Origin: Acetobacteraceae bacterium
GTDB lineage: Bacteria; Pseudomonadota; Alphaproteobacteria; Acetobacterales; Acetobacteraceae
Length of the DNA stretch: 9,500 bases
Assembly: GCA_027306955.1 (NCBI GenBank)
Contig: DAHUXX010000227.1
Coordinates: forward strand, 1-9,500
Reading direction: 5' to 3'
Of the stretch, positions 6,853 to 9,500 are shown one piece after another (position 1 is the stretch's first letter; every line of letters begins with the position of its first letter). The notes under the pieces were generated by a model, which worked only from the letters and a program-made list of their open reading frames with translations, was not told the DNA's origin and ran no database searches. The position numbers and the translations under genes are program-made.

Positions 6853-6894
6853 TTCTGCGATCACATAATTCGTCGCGGCGGGTTTATCGCAGAA
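6853..6894. repeat. 9-bp inverted repeat with 24-bp spacer
   Basis: The arm ttctgcgat at 6853-6861 is the exact complement of atcgcagaa at 6886-6894. It lies upstream of the FkbM-like gene and about 155 bp upstream of marR. It could be a spaced operator, or a leader hairpin in the minus-strand transcript, since its right arm borders the TATGAT element at 6894-6899. Confidence 0.6.
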
Positions 6895-6899
6895 TCATA
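6894..6899 (-). promoter_or_regulatory. candidate -10 element for the FkbM-like gene
   Basis: TATGAT on the minus strand matches the -10 consensus at five of six positions in a region richer in A+T than its surroundings. I find no convincing -35 element at 16-18 bp, so the call is weak. Transcription from here would begin near 6887 and give a leader of about 120 nt. Confidence 0.3.
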
Positions 6900-6934
6900 C
6901 CGTTACGGCTTCCACTTGGGAGATTCGTCATCCC

Positions 6935-6951
6935 ATCAAAACATTTTTGAT
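6935..6951. promoter_or_regulatory. 7-bp perfect dyad, candidate regulator operator
   Basis: atcaaaa (6935-6941) and ttttgat (6945-6951) form a perfect inverted repeat with a 3-bp centre. MarR-family dimers bind AT-rich dyads of about this size, often near their own promoters. This site lies about 45 bp upstream of the candidate marR -10 element. Binding by the adjacent MarR-like protein is an inference. Confidence 0.4.
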
Positions 6952-6992
6952 CGAAAGATGTAACGATGCCCTTTCGTTTTCGGGATGAAATC

Positions 6993-7001
6993 TGATACAT
7001 T
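6993..7001 (+). promoter_or_regulatory. candidate extended -10 promoter of marR-like gene
   Basis: TGATACATT reads as an extended -10 (TG-n-TACATT), with four of six matches in the hexamer. The -35 position 17 bp upstream (6973-6978, TTCGTT) is weak. Transcription would begin near 7008, giving a leader of about 40 nt that contains the 14-bp direct repeat and the ribosome site. Confidence 0.35.
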
Positions 7002-7003
7002 GC

Positions 7004-7031
7004 TCGAAACTGATCCCTCGGAACCGATCCC
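7004..7031. repeat. 14-bp imperfect tandem repeat in the marR leader
   Basis: tcgaaactgatccc (7004-7017) is followed directly by tcggaaccgatccc (7018-7031), 12 of 14 positions identical. The repeat lies between the candidate -10 element and the ribosome site of the MarR-like gene. It could be a pair of tandem binding sites for a repressor or a decayed duplication. Confidence 0.75.
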
Positions 7032-7045
7032 AAAAGGAGACGCTG

Positions 7046-7420
7046 ATGGCCACTGCCGTTCTGCCCGACAAACTGCCGGGCGTGCTCCGCGACGCGATCC
7101 TGGGTATGGTGCGTCGCGAGGGTCCTGATCTTTCGGCTCGCCAGCTGGTGGTCTTCCTGATCTGCTATCTCGAGGACGGGCCGCACACGGTACGCGGTCT
7201 CGCGGCGCGGCTCGATGTCTCGAAACCCGCGATCACGCGCTCGCTCGACCGCCTTACCGATCTCGGCTTCGCCAAGCGCGCCGCCGACCCCGCGGATCGC
7301 CGCAGCGTGCTGGTCACGCGCACCCGCAAGGGCGAGGCGCTGCTCGCGGAACTCAAGCGCCTGCTCACCGCGGCCGCTGCGGCGAGCAACAAGCCCGCCA
7401 AGAAGCCGCGCGGGAAGTAA
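7046..7420 (+). CDS. small MarR-family winged-helix transcriptional regulator
   Basis: The 124-residue product is a short MarR-type DNA-binding protein. The winged helix-turn-helix spans about 30-102. SARQLVVFLICYL (30-42) is the first helix, TVRGLAARLDVSKPAITRSLDRLTDLG (48-74) covers the HTH with its recognition helix around 60-70, and the wing has the family's typical DPADRRSVLVTRT (81-93). The N-terminal helix (LPGVLRDAILGMVRREG) and the short C-terminal helix would form the dimer interface. That region is smaller than in full-length MarR proteins (about 140-150), and the tail is lysine-rich (KPAKKPRGK). The start is well supported by AAAAGGAGA at 7032-7040, 5 nt before the ATG. Its ligand and targets are unknown; upstream dyads and repeats make autoregulation plausible. 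It converges on the aldo/keto reductase gene with a hairpin between them. Confidence 0.92.
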   Translation: MATAVLPDKLPGVLRDAILGMVRREGPDLSARQLVVFLICYLEDGPHTVRGLAARLDVSKPAITRSLDRLTDLGFAKRAADPADRRSVLVTRTRKGEALLAELKRLLTAAAAASNKPAKKPRGK

Positions 7421-7445
7421 GGAGGCTTTCGGATCAGGCGAGGCT

Positions 7446-7471
7446 TTCGGGAGGGCTCCGGCCCTCCCGAA
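7446..7471. terminator. hairpin between convergent genes, candidate bidirectional terminator
   Basis: ttcgggagggc (7446-7456) and gccctcccgaa (7461-7471) form a perfect 11-bp GC-rich stem with a 4-nt loop. It lies in the 58-bp gap between the marR-like stop (7420) and the reductase stop (7479). No T-run follows on either strand, so it may stop polymerase weakly or act mainly as an mRNA 3' end stabiliser. Confidence 0.6.
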
Positions 7472-7478
7472 CCTCGTC

Positions 7479-8417
7479 TCAGAGAAGTGTCTCGATCTCC
7501 GCGACGGAAGCCGCATCGAGCACCCAGCCGCCGGCGGCGACATTCTGGTGGATCTGCTCCGGCCTCGTCGCTCCGGCAATCACGCTCGCGACCGGCGCCT
7601 TGGCGAGCAGCCAGGCAAACGCGAGGTCGAGCAGCGTGCGGCCATGCGCCTCGGCATACTCGGCAAGCTTCTCCGCGTGCCGCCAGTTCGTTTCGGTAAG
7701 GTAGCGGTCGGCCAGGCGTTGCGTCTTGGTCAGCCTGGCCCCTTCCGGCATCGGCGCGTTGCGGCGGTACTTGCCGGTGAGCAGGCCCGAGGCGAGCGGG
7801 AAATAGGGCAGCAGCCCGAGCCCCTGCGCGCGCATCATCGGCATCAGCTCCGCCTCTGCCTTGCGCACCAGCAGCGAATACTCGTCCTGGCAGGAGACGA
7901 ACGACGTGAGCCCCATCTGCCGCGCGATCGCGTTCGCCTCCACCACCTGCCAGGCCGGCATGTTGGAGACGCCGACATAGCGGACCTTGCCGGCGCGCAC
8001 GAGGTCGTCGAGCGTGCGCAGCGTCTCGGCGATCGGCGTGCGCGGGTCGGGCGTGTGCAGCTGGTAGAGGTCGATCCAATCGGTCTTGAGGCGGGCGAGG
8101 CTGTCCTCCACCGCGCGCATGATCCACGCCCGCGAGCCACCCTGGTGCTCGCCGTCGTCTTTCATCGGCAGGCCGAATTTGGTCGCGAGGACGATACGCT
8201 TGCGCATCGAGGCGTCGATCACCTGCCCCATCGCGGTCTCCGAGCCGCCACGCTCGCCGTAGACATCCGCGGTGTCGAACAGCGTGATGCCGGCATCGAC
8301 CGCCGCGTGAGCCACCGCGCGCGTCGCGGCAAGATCGATGCGGGCGCCGAAATTGTTGCAGCCGAGCCCGATCGCCGAGACACGCAGGCCGCTCGCACCG
8401 AGATTGCGCATTTCCAT
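7479..8417 (-). CDS. aldo/keto reductase family oxidoreductase
   Basis: The 312-residue product is an NAD(P)H-dependent aldo/keto reductase (TIM barrel, cytoplasmic) of the voltage-gated-potassium-channel-beta/YghZ-like branch. The catalytic tetrad is visible: D48 and Y53 in LFDTADVYGERGGSE, K80 in LATKFG and H121 in IDLYQLHTPD. The cofactor-side elements GVSNMPAWQVVEA, SLLVRKAEAEL, FPLASGLLTGKY and the C-terminal VIAGATRPEQIHQN are also present. The start at 8417 is chosen because GGGAGAA (8424-8430 on the minus strand) sits 6 nt upstream and the protein then begins MEMRNLGASGLRVS as expected; the ATG at 8411 is a minor alternative. The substrate cannot be inferred. It lies 105 bp downstream of the DUF1194 gene on the same strand, possibly cotranscribed with it. 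Confidence 0.95.
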   Translation of the reverse strand: MEMRNLGASGLRVSAIGLGCNNFGARIDLAATRAVAHAAVDAGITLFDTADVYGERGGSETAMGQVIDASMRKRIVLATKFGLPMKDDGEHQGGSRAWIMRAVEDSLARLKTDWIDLYQLHTPDPRTPIAETLRTLDDLVRAGKVRYVGVSNMPAWQVVEANAIARQMGLTSFVSCQDEYSLLVRKAEAELMPMMRAQGLGLLPYFPLASGLLTGKYRRNAPMPEGARLTKTQRLADRYLTETNWRHAEKLAEYAEAHGRTLLDLAFAWLLAKAPVASVIAGATRPEQIHQNVAAGGWVLDAASVAEIETLL

Positions 8418-8503
8418 GCCGAGTTCTCCCAGGAAAGCGGCGATCCTGCGCGCGAGGCACCGCCGCCTCAACCCCCGCCGGCCGCAGGCCAGCCGTTCGG
8501 TGT

Positions 8504-8529
8504 CCCCCTTCAGCGCCCCCCTTCAGCGC
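8504..8529. repeat. perfect 13-bp tandem duplication spanning the DUF1194 stop codon
   Basis: cccccttcagcgc occurs at 8504-8516 and again at 8517-8529 without mismatch. Read on the minus strand, the first copy carries the last codon and TGA stop of the DUF1194 gene. The second is a downstream copy whose TGA is out of frame. Confidence 0.9.
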
Positions 8530-9251
8530 GAGGCGATTTCCTGGCGCAGCTTGCGCCGTATCGCGTCGGCGAAGCTCGCCACCCCGTCCGCCTCGAGCGC
8601 GAAACTGCCCCGTCCGCCGATCACCTGGTCGCTGACGTACTTGGTGAGCCCGCCGGGGACCTGATACGCGCCATAGAGATAGCCTTGCGGCCATTTGTTG
8701 ATGAGGGCGAGCGCGTTGATCACCACGCCCGCCCGCGCCGCCGCGGCGCGTGCGAGGGCGATGCGCGGGCCGGAATTGTTGACGCCGTCGCCGCAGACAT
8801 CGATCACCCGGCGCTGCGCCTGGAACGGTGCCTGGCGCAGCAGCGCGAGGGCCGCGACGATGCCGTCGCTGATCGAGGTGCGTCCGGCGAAGCTGCGCGG
8901 CGCCGCCGCGATCGCGGCCCCGAAGGCGCGCGCGTCGTGCCCGCTGGCGAGCACGCGCCAGCCGACCACGACGCGCTGCTGCTCGGCGCCGGCGAACTCC
9001 ATGTAGGCGACCGCGATGCGCCCGCGCACGCCCGAGCGGATCGCCGCGATCACGCCGGGATCGGTGAAGGCCGCGCGGTAGCCCCGCTTCTCCAGGTGGA
9101 ACTCGCCGTCGTTGATCGAGCCCGAGACGTCGCTGAGCAGCACCAGCGCCACGTCCACCTTCTCCGCCGGCAAGCCGGCAACAGACGGGTTCTGCGCCGC
9201 GGCGGGCACCGCGGCGGCGAGGCCGGCCAGCAGCAGGACGAGCCATCGCAC
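8523..9251 (-). CDS. exported DUF1194 protein with von Willebrand A-like fold
   Basis: The 242-residue product matches the DUF1194 family of proteobacterial VWA-like proteins. It has a signal peptide, MRWLVLLLAGLAAAVPAAA, with likely cleavage after A19, so the protein is periplasmic or secreted. The metal-ion-dependent adhesion site is present: D41-x-S43-x-S45 in LLSDVSGSI, T125 in GRTSISDG and D155 in VIDVCGDGVNN. Between them are HLEKRGYRAAFTDPGVIAAI and GRIAVAYMEFAGAEQQ, typical of the family. No membrane anchor follows the VWA domain. The family function is unknown; the fold suggests metal-dependent protein binding. The start is a GTG at 9251, because no ATG or other plausible start precedes the signal peptide in this frame; the ribosome site is weak (GAGG about 12 nt upstream). 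It diverges from the SOS-box gene at 9405. Confidence 0.88.
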   Translation of the reverse strand: MRWLVLLLAGLAAAVPAAAQNPSVAGLPAEKVDVALVLLSDVSGSINDGEFHLEKRGYRAAFTDPGVIAAIRSGVRGRIAVAYMEFAGAEQQRVVVGWRVLASGHDARAFGAAIAAAPRSFAGRTSISDGIVAALALLRQAPFQAQRRVIDVCGDGVNNSGPRIALARAAAARAGVVINALALINKWPQGYLYGAYQVPGGLTKYVSDQVIGGRGSFALEADGVASFADAIRRKLRQEIASR

Positions 9252-9353
9252 AGGCGAAGCTTGCCTCGGGGGCGCGGGCAAGGCGAGAAGATTCCGCGCA
9301 GGGAGCCTGGTCGCTGACGGCGGAGGTCTGATGCATGCCCGAATCAGGAACGC

Positions 9354-9359
9354 TTGACT
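9354..9359 (+). promoter_or_regulatory. candidate -35 element ahead of the SOS-box gene
   Basis: TTGACT matches the -35 consensus at five of six positions. Spacing of 17-18 bp places the -10 at about 9377-9383 (aatcgat), a poor match, and the start of transcription inside the SOS box. This geometry would let LexA block initiation directly. Confidence 0.4.
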
Positions 9360-9385
9360 CCGGAGGGGGCTTCGGGAATCGATGA

Positions 9386-9400
9386 GAACATAAAGTGAAC
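9386..9400 (+). promoter_or_regulatory. LexA (SOS) box, alphaproteobacterial type
   Basis: gaacataaagtgaac is an exact GAAC-N7-GAAC direct repeat, which is the LexA-binding box described for alphaproteobacteria (also written GTTC-N7-GTTC). It ends 4 bp before the ATG at 9405, so repression of the plus-strand gene is expected until DNA damage. The box lies 135 bp from the divergent DUF1194 start, so control of that gene is less likely. A 7-bp direct repeat atcgatg (9378-9384 and 9401-9407) flanks the box. Confidence 0.8.
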
Positions 9401-9404
9401 ATCG

Positions 9405-9500
9405 ATGCCGGACCCCAACCCCAACCCCACCACCGCCACGCTCGCCAGGCTGCGCGCCGCGCTGCCGCCGCTGGCCCGCCACGGGCGCCTGCCGCTTGGC
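9405..9500 (+). CDS. 5' end of an SOS-regulated gene, probably imuA-like, cut by window edge
   Basis: Only 32 codons are visible, from the ATG at 9405 to the edge. The peptide begins MPDPNPNP and continues TTATLARLRAALPPLARHGRLPLG. A short leading helix ending in an L-P-L/F-G segment is the way ImuA (SulA/RecA-like) proteins often begin before their 'iDaaLPgGGL' motif, which would lie just outside the window. ImuA is an accessory factor for error-prone translesion synthesis with ImuB and DnaE2, and the cassette is LexA-controlled in many alphaproteobacteria. The SOS box directly upstream is the stronger evidence. No Shine-Dalgarno fits in front of the ATG because the box occupies that position, so the mRNA may be leaderless or nearly so. 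Identity remains tentative; lexA itself or another SOS gene is possible. Confidence 0.5.
   Translation, partial: MPDPNPNPTTATLARLRAALPPLARHGRLPLG

Noticed and set aside
7422..7450. 11-bp direct repeat gaggctttcgg (7422-7432, 7440-7450) after marR
   Set aside because: Real as sequence, but the copies are separated and the second is part of the hairpin stem; no function is suggested beyond a possible decayed duplication.
7165..9402. Very long minus-strand open frame across marR, the aldo/keto reductase and DUF1194 genes
   Set aside because: It crosses three genes with clear catalytic or structural motifs in other frames and has low-complexity Arg/Ala/Gly composition.
9412..9428. ccccaa repeats at the start of the last gene as a microsatellite or binding site
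   Set aside because: Only about three short units, explained by the Pro-Asn codons of the N-terminus PNPNP.

Overview
The window is a GC-rich chromosomal segment of bacterial housekeeping genes. The very high G+C, the YqgE, IspH, type II ThrB and RNase HI proteins, a DUF1194 protein, and a GAAC-N7-GAAC SOS box (the LexA box type of alphaproteobacteria) all point to an alphaproteobacterium. The MarR-like protein and the ispH-thrB-rnhA order suggest Rhodospirillales/Acetobacteraceae, but this is inferred from memory of the families, not from a search. I see no tRNA, rRNA, CRISPR array, insertion sequence or prophage gene.

Left part (1-4631). A YqgE/AlgH-family gene runs off the left edge on the minus strand and diverges from a type II (Prx5-like) peroxiredoxin on the plus strand. 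The peroxiredoxin converges with a tightly packed minus-strand cluster, read in the order ispH, thrB, rnhA, D12-class adenine DNA methyltransferase. Every junction in this cluster overlaps: TGATG between ispH and thrB, 11 bp between thrB and rnhA, and a TTG start inside the rnhA stop for the methyltransferase. Translational coupling is therefore likely. The methyltransferase and the peroxiredoxin meet tail to tail, and both stop codons lie in one 6-bp palindrome.

Middle part (4632-7045). The ispH upstream region is shared with a divergent, uncharacterised lipoprotein gene and carries a perfect 15-bp tandem duplication. The lipoprotein converges with a minus-strand gene for a FkbM-like SAM-methyltransferase-fold protein. 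That gene has a proline-rich N-terminus and an extra C-terminal domain. The AT-richer region 6840-7045 between it and marR holds candidate promoters, two inverted repeats and a 14-bp direct repeat.

Right part (7046-9500). A small MarR-family regulator (plus) converges on an aldo/keto reductase (minus), with a perfect 11-bp hairpin between them. Upstream of the reductase, also on the minus strand, is an exported DUF1194 (von Willebrand A-like) protein. It diverges from a gene that starts at 9405 under an SOS box and runs off the right edge; ImuA of the mutagenesis cassette imuA-imuB-dnaE2 is the best guess.

No gene-free stretch exceeds 300 bp; the longest are 6768-7045 (278 bp) and 4632-4871 (240 bp). 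Nothing here is clearly a new defence or mobile system. The points most worth a second look are the SOS-box gene at the right edge, the orphan methyltransferase coupled to rnhA, the small-repeat architecture around marR, and the recurrence of 13-15 bp tandem duplications.
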